DNA of 64,000 nucleotides from Paracoccus fistulariae. Lineage in GTDB: Bacteria > Pseudomonadota > Alphaproteobacteria > Rhodobacterales > Rhodobacteraceae. The translations under genes were made by a program, and so were the position numbers. Within the stretch, counting starts at the first letter, position 1; each line of letters begins with the position of its first letter. The stretch is from NCBI RefSeq assembly GCF_028553785.1, contig NZ_CP067136.1:2223501-2287500 (forward strand). The letters run 5' to 3'. Shown one piece after another: positions 1 to 7,126 of this stretch. The notes beneath the pieces were generated by a model. That model did not search any database and had not been told where the DNA came from. It was given only the letters and a program-made list of their open reading frames with translations.

Positions 1-36
1 GCCGACCATGGTCTGGGTGCGCAGTTGTTCGGTCAT
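1..36 (-). CDS. 5' end of a divergent gene, cut by the window edge
   Basis: Twelve codons (MTEQLRTQTMVG) run leftwards off the window from an ATG whose first base is at 36. The gene is divergent from ilvE with about 150 bp between the two starts, which must hold both promoters. Too little is visible to name a family. A MarR-type regulator next to ilvE is common in Rhodobacterales, but that is recollection about gene order and not something this fragment shows. Confidence 0.4.
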   Translation of the reverse strand, partial: MTEQLRTQTMVG

Positions 37-186
37 AAAGCTTCCTTTTGCAATTTGCCCAATCGATATGGCAGCGTTGTTGACTTTCCTAGATTCCATT
101 GCTAGCCGTCAAGTGCTTACGCAACAAAAAGATTGTTTCCGGAGGCGCTGCGCAAGAAATGAAAACCGGATGGATGGAGTAAAGAG

Positions 187-1056
187 ATGACGGCGGCATA
201 TGACGATCGCGACGGCAAGATCTGGCTGGACGGTGCCCTGGTGGACTGGCGCGATGCACAGGTACATATCCTGACCCACGCCCTGCATTATGCCAGTTCA
301 GTATTTGAAGGCGAACGCTGCTATGACGGCAAGATCTTCAAGGGCCACGAACATTCGCTGCGCCTGATCGAATCCGCGCGGCTTCTGGACATGCCCTCGC
401 CCTATACTGCCGAGGAAATCGACGCGGCCAAGGAAGAGGTGCTGAAGGCCAACGGCTTTACCAACGCCTATGTGCGCGCGGTGATGTGGCGTGGATCCGG
501 GCCGGATATGGGCGTCTCGGCGGCGCGCAACCCGGTGCGCATGGCCGTGGCCGTCTGGGAATGGGGCAGCTATTACGGCGATGCCAAATGGCAGGGGGCC
601 AAGCTGGACGTTGCCAAGTGGAAGCGCCCCAGCCCCGAGACGATCCCGACCGCAGCCAAGGCGGCGGGTCTCTATATGATCTGCACCATGTCCAAACATG
701 CGGCCGAGGCAAAGGGCTGTTCCGATGCGCTGTTCATGGATTGGGAAGGCTATGTGGCCGAGGCGACCGGCGCGAATATCTTCTTCGTCCAGGACGGAGA
801 GGTGCATACCCCGCAGGCGGACCGGTTCCTGAACGGCATCACCCGTCAGACCGTCATCCAGATGCTGAAAGACAGCGGCGTCACCGTCCATGAACGTCGC
901 ATCAAGCCCGAGGAGCTGAACGGCTTTCAGGAGTGTTTTCTGACCGGCACCGCCGCCGAGGTCACACCCGTGGCGCAGATCGGCGACTGGAATTTCCAGG
1001 TCGGCCAGACGACGCGCAAGGTGGCCGAAGATTACGAAAAGCTGGTGCGCCGCTAG
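187..1056 (+). CDS. ilvE: Branched-chain amino acid aminotransferase
   Basis: This 289-residue class IV PLP aminotransferase catalyses the last, reversible step of leucine, isoleucine and valine synthesis, moving an amino group from glutamate to the branched 2-oxo acids in the cytoplasm. The N-terminal LDG and HYASSVFEGER segments and the PTAAKAAGLY segment with the probable Schiff-base lysine K158 are typical. So are the VAEATGANIF and LNGITRQTV segments that bind the PLP phosphate. The length matches the roughly 290-residue alphaproteobacterial form. The ATG at 187 follows a purine-rich GGAGTAAAGAG ribosome site. The gene is divergent from the fragment at the window edge. Its TAG stop overlaps the end of the adjacent IS630 copy: TA (1054-1055) is the probable target dinucleotide and G (1056) the first IS base. 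Insertion therefore seems to have kept, or created, the stop. Confidence 0.95.
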   Translation: MTAAYDDRDGKIWLDGALVDWRDAQVHILTHALHYASSVFEGERCYDGKIFKGHEHSLRLIESARLLDMPSPYTAEEIDAAKEEVLKANGFTNAYVRAVMWRGSGPDMGVSAARNPVRMAVAVWEWGSYYGDAKWQGAKLDVAKWKRPSPETIPTAAKAAGLYMICTMSKHAAEAKGCSDALFMDWEGYVAEATGANIFFVQDGEVHTPQADRFLNGITRQTVIQMLKDSGVTVHERRIKPEELNGFQECFLTGTAAEVTPVAQIGDWNFQVGQTTRKVAEDYEKLVRR

Positions 1057-1920
1057 AGCGTTTCAGGGTTTAGCGGAAGCATACCCGGCGTTTTGGAAGT
1101 CGTTTTCGCATTCTTCGGGTGTGAAACGGTCCATGATGGTACCGACGGTCCTCCAGAGTGTGTCGCGTGTTCTTGCACCAGTGTCCCTCATCCAGTGTTT
1201 GAGCTTGGAGAAGGCCTGCTCGATAGGGTTCAGATCCGGGCTGTAGGGCGGCAGAAACAAGAGATGTGCTCGGGCAGCGCGAATGGCCTGGCGGACAGCC
1301 TGGCTTTTGTGGCTGCCGAGGTTGTCCATCACGACGATGTCGCCAGCATTGAGCGTGGGGACCAGCCCGCGCTCGACATAGGTACGGAAGATGTCGCCGT
1401 TCACGGGGCCGTCAAACACCCATGGTGCGTCGATCCGGTCGTGGCGCAAGGCCGCGATGAAGGTTGAGGTATTCCAGTGACCGAAAAGAGCTGCACCCGG
1501 CAGCCGCTCACCCTTCGGCCCCCAGCCCCGGAGCGGGGCCATGTTGGTCTTGACCCAGGTTTCGTCGATGAAAACGAGGCGCGTTGGATCAATCCTGCCC
1601 TGATGCCGCCGCCACCGCTCGCGGCGGCGCTTTTCCTCCGGGCGTTCGCGCTTATCGGCGACCAGCGTCTTTTTTTGAAACTGAACCCGCAGTTGCGCAG
1701 AAACCGCCACACGGTGTCATGGCTGACCGACACGCCGCGGTCTGCCAGAAGGCCCTGCAGACCGGCGAGGGTCACATGGGGACAGCGGCGCACCTGCTCA
1801 ACGAGCCAGTCCCGGTGCGGTTCAAGAAGAGGGCGACGATACCCGCCCATCTTCGCCGGACTGACCGAACCGGTCCGTCGCGCCCGGTCTGTCCACTTCA
1901 CCACGCTTGAGGGCGCAACC
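1056..1920 (-). mobile_element. IS630-family element, truncated at the transposase 5' side
   Basis: The left edge is placed just after a TA dinucleotide at 1054-1055, because IS630 elements insert at TA and duplicate it. The terminal sequence from 1056 begins GAGCGTTTCAGGG. No matching inverted repeat is visible near 1920. The transposase frame also stops abruptly there, joined to a phage endolysin remnant around an AACCCC stretch (1917-1922). One end was therefore lost by deletion or recombination, and the copy should be immobile by itself. Confidence 0.75.
1063..1920 (-). pseudogene. IS630 transposase, two frames, N-terminus missing
   Basis: Read leftwards, the first frame (about 1920 to 1670) gives a helix-turn-helix end (GVAPSSVVKW) and the [18 protein letters not shown] segment. 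The second frame (from about 1676 down to 1063) gives the DDE catalytic domain, with [22 protein letters not shown] and the [15 protein letters not shown] segment carrying the last acidic residue. The frames meet at a run of seven A residues on the coding strand (T run at 1670-1676), giving A-AAA-AAG. This is a classic -1 slippery site used for programmed frameshifting in many IS630 elements. The first part of the helix-turn-helix domain is missing at 1920, so the copy is defective whether or not frameshifting works. Confidence 0.85.
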
Positions 1921-2438
1921 CCAAGCCGCTGATCGTGAACTCGGCCTATCGCAGCCCGGGACATAACCGGCGCGTCGGCGGTGCTAAACACTCGAAGCAT
2001 CTGGAAGGCACGGCCTTTGACATCTCCATGGCCAATCACCATCCGGCAGTCTTCGAGAAAGCCGCGCGGGCCGAGGGATTTCTGGGTTTCGGCACCTATC
2101 CTCGCTCCGGCTTCATGCATGTCGATCTTGGCCCTTCCCGGCGCTGGGGCGAGCCCTTCCCGGCCCGCGCCATCCCCTTCGTCCAGGACCAGCCGCCCGC
2201 GCGGGAACATCTCGCCGACAGCCGCACGATGAAAGGCAGCGGCGCAGCCGGACTGGCGACCGTCGGCGCGGCGGGGATCGAGATTGCCGAGGACACGCTC
2301 GGCGACGCACAATCGGCGATCCAGCCGATGATCCCGCATCTCGACACCCTGCGCTGGGCCTTCATCGGCCTGGCGCTGGCCGGGATCGGCCTGACCGTCT
2401 GGGCGCGGCTCGACGACTGGAACCGGGGGCGACGGTGA
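1917..2438 (+). pseudogene. Phage endolysin, peptidase M15A type, N-terminus lost
   Basis: The frame opens without a proper start at the IS630 junction with NPKPLIVNSAYRSP. It continues with KHLEGTAFDI and FGTYPRSGFMHVDLGP, which carry the zinc ligands of the M15A (DUF882-like) D-Ala-D-Ala endopeptidase fold: H of KHLEGTAFD, D, and H of MHVD. The N-terminal substrate part and start codon are absent. After the peptidase domain comes a linker and a single C-terminal membrane segment (WAFIGLALAGIGLTVWA), a common layout for Rhodobacterales phage endolysins. It overlaps the next gene by 4 bp (ATGA-type coupling with GTG at 2435). A GTG at 1935 could allow a shortened product, but this would lack part of the domain. 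Confidence 0.8.
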
Positions 2439-2689
2439 CGGGCATGGTGTCGGCGCTGCTGGCGTCGCGCTGGGCGCGACGGCTGGCCATCGGGATCGCG
2501 CTGATCGGCGCGGTCCTCCTCTTCCTCCTCAACCTGCGGCGGGCGGCCGAAACCGCCGGCCGCCATGCCGAACGCCTGAAACAGATGGAGCGCCAGAATG
2601 ATGTCCAACGCCGCATGCTGGACGCATCCAGCAACCGCCCTCATGATCGCGACGAGCTTGCTGACCGCCTGCGAGACGGGCGGTTCTGA
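2435..2689 (+). CDS. Rz-like inner-membrane spanin subunit
   Basis: This 84-residue protein has one N-terminal transmembrane segment (about residues 15-32, LAIGIALIGAVLLFLLNL) and then a charged, probably coiled-coil periplasmic stretch (RRAAETAGRHAERLKQMERQNDVQ). That is the architecture of phage i-spanins, which join an outer-membrane partner to fuse the two membranes at lysis. Its start overlaps the stop of the endolysin remnant. The next lipoprotein gene lies mostly inside its 3' half in another frame, the classical embedded Rz/Rz1 layout. Spanins are assigned by topology and context because their sequences diverge quickly. It is a relic of an older prophage, separate from the large one to the right. 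Confidence 0.65.
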   Translation: MTGMVSALLASRWARRLAIGIALIGAVLLFLLNLRRAAETAGRHAERLKQMERQNDVQRRMLDASSNRPHDRDELADRLRDGRF

Positions 2690-2852
2690 TCCAGTCGGCG
2701 CGGTTTGCCCGCCGGTCGTGACCTACGATCAGGCGGTACGGGACCGGGCGGCGGCGGAGTTGGAGGCGCTGCCCGAGGATGCCGCGCTGGTCGGGATGAT
2801 GGCGGATTACGCCGTCGTGCGCGCGCAGGCGCGGGCTTGCGGACCTGACTGA
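2598..2852 (+). CDS. Rz1-like outer-membrane lipoprotein spanin, overlapping Rz
   Basis: This 84-residue protein has a hydrophobic N-terminal segment ending in a lipobox (LLTAC, Cys25). Signal peptidase II processing would leave a short outer-membrane lipoprotein of about 60 residues with a proline/valine segment (VCPPVVTYDQAV). It starts inside the i-spanin gene in a different frame and runs past its end, as lambda Rz1 does. The start is uncertain (ATG at 2598 or 2601) because the n-region is unusually poor in basic residues. The assignment rests on the lipobox, small size, overlap and position after an endolysin. Confidence 0.6.
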   Translation: MMSNAACWTHPATALMIATSLLTACETGGSDPVGAVCPPVVTYDQAVRDRAAAELEALPEDAALVGMMADYAVVRAQARACGPD

Positions 2853-3084
2853 GCATCGGCCCGGTGGGTTCTGATCCACCTGGCCCGGATCACGATTGAC
2901 GATGTCAAAAAGCGGCAGGGATTCGGTGCACAGCTATACTCGCACAGATATAGTCGCGGGCTGTCGCGCGTGAAAATGGGCACAATTGTGCATGCGGCAA
3001 TAGATATCCGATTTCCTACGACGAGAATGAAACGCAGGTGCCGCCCCAACTTTTTCGGAGTACACCATCACCGCCACAGCGCTT
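2853..3084. other. Intergenic stretch with hairpin and HTH-gene start remnant
   Basis: A near-perfect hairpin (GGCCCGGTGG at 2858-2867 with CCACCTGGCC at 2876-2885) follows the Rz1-like stop and may end that transcript, although no T run follows. Around 2971-3000 the plus strand reads KMGTIVH and carries the perfect palindrome GCACAATTGTGC (2980-2991). The same peptide and a close palindrome open the HTH gene at 59854, so this is probably the surviving start of a related gene. The rest shows no gene. Confidence 0.35.
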
Positions 3085-3366
3085 TCAATCGGAATTTAAT
3101 GTCGGGATGCCCATCGCTATCTTTCCGCCATGCGCAGTCCGATCACCGACCCGCATGACCCCGCGCCCGTTGATCTTCACCACGCTCGATCCCTTGACCA
3201 TTGGGTCGGGCAGCGGAGGCGATCCGGGACATCCGCATTGCCCCCCTTCGACCGCAACAGGGATGCCATTGAATTTCACCAGAGTCTGACCGGGATTCAT
3301 GACCGGCCCACCGCCGTGAATCGGGCAGGTATGCGCGTGGCTGAGAAGAGCTACCGGTTTCGACAT
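3085..3366 (-). CDS. PAAR-domain protein (type VI secretion spike tip)
   Basis: This 93-residue single-domain PAAR protein has an N-terminal HTCPIHGGGPV, an NPGQTLVKFNGIPVA repeat, GQCGCPGSP and a VGDRTAHGG ending. The His and Cys residues match the zinc-binding tip of PAAR cones. These cones sit on VgrG and sharpen the T6SS needle or tether effectors. The ATG at 3366 is preferred over an upstream in-frame ATG because AGAGGGG stands just before it. It is the last gene of the leftward module after adaptor, effector and immunity candidates, so it may load that effector. No VgrG or T6SS core gene is in the window. Confidence 0.88.
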   Translation of the reverse strand: MSKPVALLSHAHTCPIHGGGPVMNPGQTLVKFNGIPVAVEGGQCGCPGSPPLPDPMVKGSSVVKINGRGVMRVGDRTAHGGKIAMGIPTLNSD

Positions 3367-3426
3367 ATTACCCCTCTTCTTTATATGAAATAAAAACAAC
3401 ATCCTCATGCATTTATGGCTACCGCC

Positions 3427-3823
3427 TCAGCTGGGCTCATAATCATCTGGGTCAAAATATTTCATGTCAACGGTCCCATCTGGATAAACGCACAACATAT
3501 CATCTCCAGGTGAACTTTCATCGGGACAAGAAACAAACACACCCAGGTCAACCGCCATTTTCTTAAGAGCAGACAACCAGTCAAATACACTGTTTATCTC
3601 AATATCGACCTTAAACGAAAAAAATAGAGATATTTTTCATTTCATGCACGAGCGCCCAACGCTGAAACCTTGGAACCCCAATTGCCTCATCAGAATCATA
3701 GGCAACTATCGCGCTACCAGGAATCTCGAATGTTGAAATCAAAGTCGATCTGAGCTGATCATAGCTCACTCCACCCCCAACATATACATCAAGACCGTCG
3801 GCAAATTCTAGGCAGAAATTCAC
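3427..3823 (-). pseudogene. Immunity-like gene broken by a 1-nt homopolymer frameshift
   Basis: The open frame from 3823 stops after 70 codons (ISIFFV) at a run of seven T on the coding strand (A run at 3618-3624). If one T is removed, reading continues as SFKVDIEINSVFDWLSALKK and on through an acidic tail ending YFDPDDYEPS, stopping at 3427-3429. The result is a 131-residue protein. The continuation is long, has sensible composition and ends with its own stop, so a single slippage event or sequencing error best explains the break. The start overlaps the upstream gene by 4 bp (ATGA). The protein is small, acidic and tyrosine/aspartate rich like many T6SS immunity proteins. The family is not recognised. 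Confidence 0.65.
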
Positions 3824-4227
3824 ATTGCCTCACCACCTGAAGGATGAATCTGCCTATCAACGACGACTTCATTCACATAAAGTTTTTTGGCGGTAATTTT
3901 TAATCGAATCCATTCTTCAGAGTTATCTACATAGTTTGACCACTCAACACCCAAATAGAGCGCATCACCATCACTCACCTCTTCAAGGACCTGCCCTGAC
4001 TGCAAAGCTCCGCCCCGAAACAGAGGCCCGCCATCGCTTGATATCTCCGATTCACCAACAGTAACGCTGAGAATATACTCCTTACTGTAATCGTTCCGCT
4101 CCTGATCATCATCGGTATATAGGTCAAACGTTAAAGTGACCTTGCCATCAGCAGAATCAAGAACGGAAAGAACAACCTTATCATATAGCTCATACCGCTT
4201 TAGAAAGTCGCCGACTGCCATGATCAT
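3820..4227 (-). CDS. Small acidic protein, probable immunity protein of the effector
   Basis: This 135-residue soluble acidic protein has alternating hydrophobic and polar residues suggesting a beta-rich fold (VTLTFDLYTDDD, EYILSVTVGE, WIRLKITAKKLYV). The family is not recognised. Its start overlaps the stop of the effector gene (ATGA) and its end overlaps the next gene in the same way, so the three should be co-translated. In T6SS effector modules the gene directly downstream of the toxin usually encodes its cognate immunity protein. The role is inferred from that position only. Codon use is more AT-rich than the surrounding genes, a common mark of exchanged toxin-immunity cassettes. Confidence 0.6.
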   Translation of the reverse strand: MIMAVGDFLKRYELYDKVVLSVLDSADGKVTLTFDLYTDDDQERNDYSKEYILSVTVGESEISSDGGPLFRGGALQSGQVLEEVSDGDALYLGVEWSNYVDNSEEWIRLKITAKKLYVNEVVVDRQIHPSGGEAM

Positions 4228-4805
4228 GATATCAAGCCTTGTCCATTTGGGTTCCGAATAGTAGTTCCCGGAGATATATGTGAAGAGCCAGAGTTCTTAG
4301 GTGTCGGAGCACCGTTTTTGTCCAGATAGTGATCTCCGCGACCCGTCCTATTTGGGTTTGTTCGATGATAATGATCCCGCCCTGCCCAACCAGGTCTGCC
4401 CGATTCACCTTTATCAAACTCCAGCACCTCGCCGGTCTCAGGATTCCTGAACCGTCGCCGATTAGGTGCCGGATGTTGCTCTTCTTCCCAGCCTTCCTCA
4501 AGTAAATCTTCAGGGTCCTCTGGTAGAGTAAGTTCACCACAACCCTCACATATTGTGCTATCGTCTTTTTCTCCCTCCTGCTCGTCGGTTTCCTCGGCCT
4601 CCTCCTCAGCTTCTTCCATACTGTTGATGTGATCCTGCAGCGTTGCCGCAGCCGCGCGACCAGCCATTCCGCCGAGGCGTGCACCCACCGAGCGCCCAAT
4701 CATCGTACCAACAACAGGGGGCGGTATAAGCGATCCAATTATTCCGCCGATCCAGCCTCCGAACAGCCGGCCGGCCCCTTCACCCAGCGTTCCGGCCGTG
4801 GTCAT
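4224..4805 (-). CDS. Putative T6SS effector: glycine-zipper N-terminus, toxin-like C-terminus
   Basis: This 193-residue protein has three visible parts. Residues about 1-55 form a Gly/Ala-rich hydrophobic segment with GxxxG spacings (GGWIGGIIGSLIPPP, GARLGGMAGRAAAATL), able to insert in or cross a membrane. Residues about 60-110 are a strongly acidic linker with a CEGC pair. The C-terminal region of about 80 residues contains NRRRFRNPETGEVLEFD and a His/Asp/Tyr-rich block (GRDHYHRTNPN then GDHYLDKNG and SSHISPG). Such small C-terminal blocks are typical of polymorphic nuclease-like toxins, but the exact family is not recognised and no activity can be claimed. It follows a DUF4123 adaptor gene (4-bp overlap) and precedes immunity candidates and PAAR, which supports a secreted effector role. 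Confidence 0.6.
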   Translation of the reverse strand: MTTAGTLGEGAGRLFGGWIGGIIGSLIPPPVVGTMIGRSVGARLGGMAGRAAAATLQDHINSMEEAEEEAEETDEQEGEKDDSTICEGCGELTLPEDPEDLLEEGWEEEQHPAPNRRRFRNPETGEVLEFDKGESGRPGWAGRDHYHRTNPNRTGRGDHYLDKNGAPTPKNSGSSHISPGTTIRNPNGQGLIS

Positions 4806-5800
4806 GCATCAATCTCCGCCGCAACCTGATTCATCCGCGCCAAGCTATCGAGCATCGCAGTCTTAACCTGCCTATCAGGCGTCTCATCATAGGCCTGGAT
4901 GAACGCACGGACGCGGGGCTCCTGTGCAACTCGGCCCTCCGTGATTGTCATAAGGTATGCCCAACGCTGATGACCTCCCAGACTGCGCATCCCCAACTCA
5001 TTGCCCGAACGACGGCTCGCCGAGGCTACTCGCTCAAGCTGATGGTCAGACAAACCCTGAAAATCCGGTGGCAACGTCCTGCGCAGAAAGCTCGCGGTCC
5101 TTCGCAGCGATCTTCGTTCACGCGCACCCTGCATGCCCTCAAGGGTCGTAGCGCTGAGAGTGAGCAGTCCAGGTGGAGAGTTTGGCAAATCTATCGGTCT
5201 ATCCGACTGTAGCCACTCCCGCCCATTCGCCCAGTCAGGATCAGGCGCGAAGAACAGGCTTGAAGCTGGTCCATAGAAGCGCGCTGTTTCGGACGCGTTC
5301 ATCACAGGCAGTGCTTGCGCGATGACATTTGCATCTGCATGGCGAAACAGAACCGCTTCATGGGTCCCGGACTCTGTCGAGCCGTTCATATCAGGAAGCG
5401 CCAATTCGGCCGGAGGTGCAAATTCATTCGGGATCATCACCATATTGATGCCTCTGAGGTGTTTGTAGAGAGCATCGGCTCCGTCCGGGCACTGCCAGAA
5501 GACGGCGGCGGGGCGGTTGGCGATGAGGGTCATGAGGGCCGGGATGGTGTCCTGTGGCGCTCGGCCGGTGATTTTCTCCGGGCGTTCATCCAGCCAGACC
5601 ATATGCGGGGCAGTGATGATCTGTTCGGGGTGGTTGTCGCCGCGATCCAGATAAAGCGGGCGGCTGACGAAATCGCCCAGCAGCAATTCGTGCGGCAGGT
5701 TGTCAAATTGTGCGCCGTCGAGCACAGCGAAGACCGGCGCGGCCTGATGGTCAAGCGCCAGCAGTGCCTCTTCAAGAGAAGCGGGGACCTGCGGCTCCAC
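4802..5800 (-). CDS. DUF4123 protein, T6SS effector adaptor/chaperone
   Basis: About 332 residues from a GTG at 5800 (GTG-GAG-CCG, with CGGAG upstream). The N-terminal domain reads VFAVLDGAQFDNLPHELLLG and MVWLDERPEKI, then a segment with AVFWQCPDGADALYKHLRGIN and FRHADANV, as in DUF4123 proteins (TEC/Tap), which load effectors onto VgrG or PAAR. The C-terminal helical region (SDHQLERVASASRR, RVRAFIQAYDETPDRQV) probably holds the effector. The stop overlaps the effector start by 4 bp. The open frame extends further upstream through IS256 sequence, but that part is a shadow. Because the IS256 copy begins within tens of bases of this start, the native promoter is probably lost and a few N-terminal residues may be too. 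Confidence 0.75.
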   Translation of the reverse strand: MEPQVPASLEEALLALDHQAAPVFAVLDGAQFDNLPHELLLGDFVSRPLYLDRGDNHPEQIITAPHMVWLDERPEKITGRAPQDTIPALMTLIANRPAAVFWQCPDGADALYKHLRGINMVMIPNEFAPPAELALPDMNGSTESGTHEAVLFRHADANVIAQALPVMNASETARFYGPASSLFFAPDPDWANGREWLQSDRPIDLPNSPPGLLTLSATTLEGMQGARERRSLRRTASFLRRTLPPDFQGLSDHQLERVASASRRSGNELGMRSLGGHQRWAYLMTITEGRVAQEPRVRAFIQAYDETPDRQVKTAMLDSLARMNQVAAEIDA

Positions 5801-5824
5801 TTTCGGCTCCGTACGTGCGGCTTG

Positions 5825-7122
5825 GGTCCATGCTTCCTGAGAGGAGCAAGGACCATGACGATTTCGAACGAACTGCTGGACGAGCTGCTGAAAGGCTGCA
5901 AGCGGCCTGAGGATCTGCTGGGCGACGCCGGGCTGATGAAGGAACTGAAGATCCGGCTGATGGAGCGGATGCTCGGGGCCGAGTTGACGGCACATCTGGG
6001 CTATGAGGCTGGTGCGGAGCCGCCGGCTGAGCAGACCAACCGCCGGAACGGGATCGCGACGAAGAGGGTGAAGGGCTCGGACGGCGAGGTGCCGCTTTCG
6101 GTGCCGCGAGACCGGGAGGGCAGCTTCGAGCCCGAGCTGGTGAAGAAGGGCCAGACCCGGATCGATGGGGTGGATGACAAGATCATCGGGCTTTACGCTG
6201 CTGGGCTGTCGGTTCGGGACATCCAGGCCCACCTGGAAGATCTTTACGGCCTGCGGGTTTCGCCCGACCTGATCAGCCGCGTCACGGATGCCGTGCTGGA
6301 CGAGGTCCGCGAGTGGCAGCACCGGGCGCTGGACCGGATGTATCCGATCGTCATTTTCGATGCCCTGCGCGTGAAGATCCGCGATGCTGACAGCCGGATG
6401 GTCAAAAACAAGGCCGTTTACATCGCCTTGGGCGTCACCCGGGAAGGGGATCGCGAGGTTCTGGGGCTCTGGATCGCCGACAACGAGGGCGCGAAGTTCT
6501 GGCTGTCGGTGATGAATGAGCTGCGCAACCGGGGCGTTCAGGACATCCTGATCGCGGTCGTGGACGGGCTGAAGGGCTTCCCCGAGGCCATCACTGCGGC
6601 CTTCCCCGAGACCACGGTCCAGACCTGCATCGTTCACCTGATCCGGCATTCGATGAACTTCTGCAGCTGGAAGGACCGCAAGGCCGTGGCGGCCGACCTG
6701 CGCCCGATTTACGAGGCCCCCACCGCTGAGCAGGCCGCCCGCCAACTGGGTGCCTTCGAGGAGAAATGGGCCGGGAAATACCCATCCATCGCCCCGGCCT
6801 GGCGCCGGGCATGGGCGGAAGTGACCCCGTTCTACGCCTTCAGCGCGGCGATCCGGAAGATCATCTACACCACGAATGCGGTGGAATCGCTGAACCGCGT
6901 GCTGCGGAAAACGCTGAAGACCAAGGGCTCGTTCCCAACCGAGGAGGCCGCAACGAAGCTGATCTTCCTCGCCATCCGCAACTTCGAAAAGGGCGGCCGC
7001 GCGGTCCGGGAATGGGTTGCGGCCCGCAATCAGCTGGCCATAATGTTCGCAGGGCGCTTCGACGCCTGAACGTATCTGAAAACCGCATGGGCCACATCAG
7101 ATACACAGAGTTTCAGACACTC
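5825..7122 (+). mobile_element. IS256-family insertion sequence copy
   Basis: The element holds an intact mutator-type transposase. The right side ends in a sequence whose reverse complement starts GGAGTGTCTGAAACTCTGTG (up to about 7122) and is likely the terminal repeat. Further in, GGCCCATGC on the right resembles GGTCCATGC at 5825-5833 on the left. The outer 30 bp of the left repeat cannot be recognised, so the left end may be trimmed. A target duplication cannot be confirmed. The flanks belong to unrelated broken genes: T6SS adaptor on the left, ABC permease on the right. Confidence 0.75.
5855..7069 (+). CDS. IS256-family (mutator) transposase
   Basis: This 404-residue transposase starts at ATG 5855 (MTISNELLDELL), with GAGAGGAG shortly upstream. 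The longer frame from 5315 is rejected because it reads back through the DUF4123 gene. The N-terminal region has the conserved LIRLMERML-like helix and the GYEAG...NRRNG segment. The DDE catalytic residues lie in PIVIFDALRVKI, IAVVDGLKGF and the TNAVESLNRVLRK helix near the C-terminus, and CIVHLIRHSMNF is the usual C-H-H block. Length and motifs are complete, so the enzyme could be functional. It would catalyse movement of this and related copies. Confidence 0.93.
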   Translation: MTISNELLDELLKGCKRPEDLLGDAGLMKELKIRLMERMLGAELTAHLGYEAGAEPPAEQTNRRNGIATKRVKGSDGEVPLSVPRDREGSFEPELVKKGQTRIDGVDDKIIGLYAAGLSVRDIQAHLEDLYGLRVSPDLISRVTDAVLDEVREWQHRALDRMYPIVIFDALRVKIRDADSRMVKNKAVYIALGVTREGDREVLGLWIADNEGAKFWLSVMNELRNRGVQDILIAVVDGLKGFPEAITAAFPETTVQTCIVHLIRHSMNFCSWKDRKAVAADLRPIYEAPTAEQAARQLGAFEEKWAGKYPSIAPAWRRAWAEVTPFYAFSAAIRKIIYTTNAVESLNRVLRKTLKTKGSFPTEEAATKLIFLAIRNFEKGGRAVREWVAARNQLAIMFAGRFDA

Positions 7123-7126
7123 CCCG

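Noticed and set aside
2970..3158. 62-residue gene starting KMGTIVH
   Set aside because: Only the first ten or so residues resemble the HTH family; the continuation is unlike it and overlaps the PAAR gene on the other strand.
4802..6745. 647-residue minus-strand frame across the DUF4123 gene and IS256
   Set aside because: Only the part below 5800 resembles DUF4123; the rest is antisense to an intact IS256 transposase with no family signal.
5315..7069. Long upstream extension of the IS256 transposase
   Set aside because: Residues before MTISNE are antisense to the DUF4123 gene; the ATG at 5855 has a ribosome site and gives the usual length.
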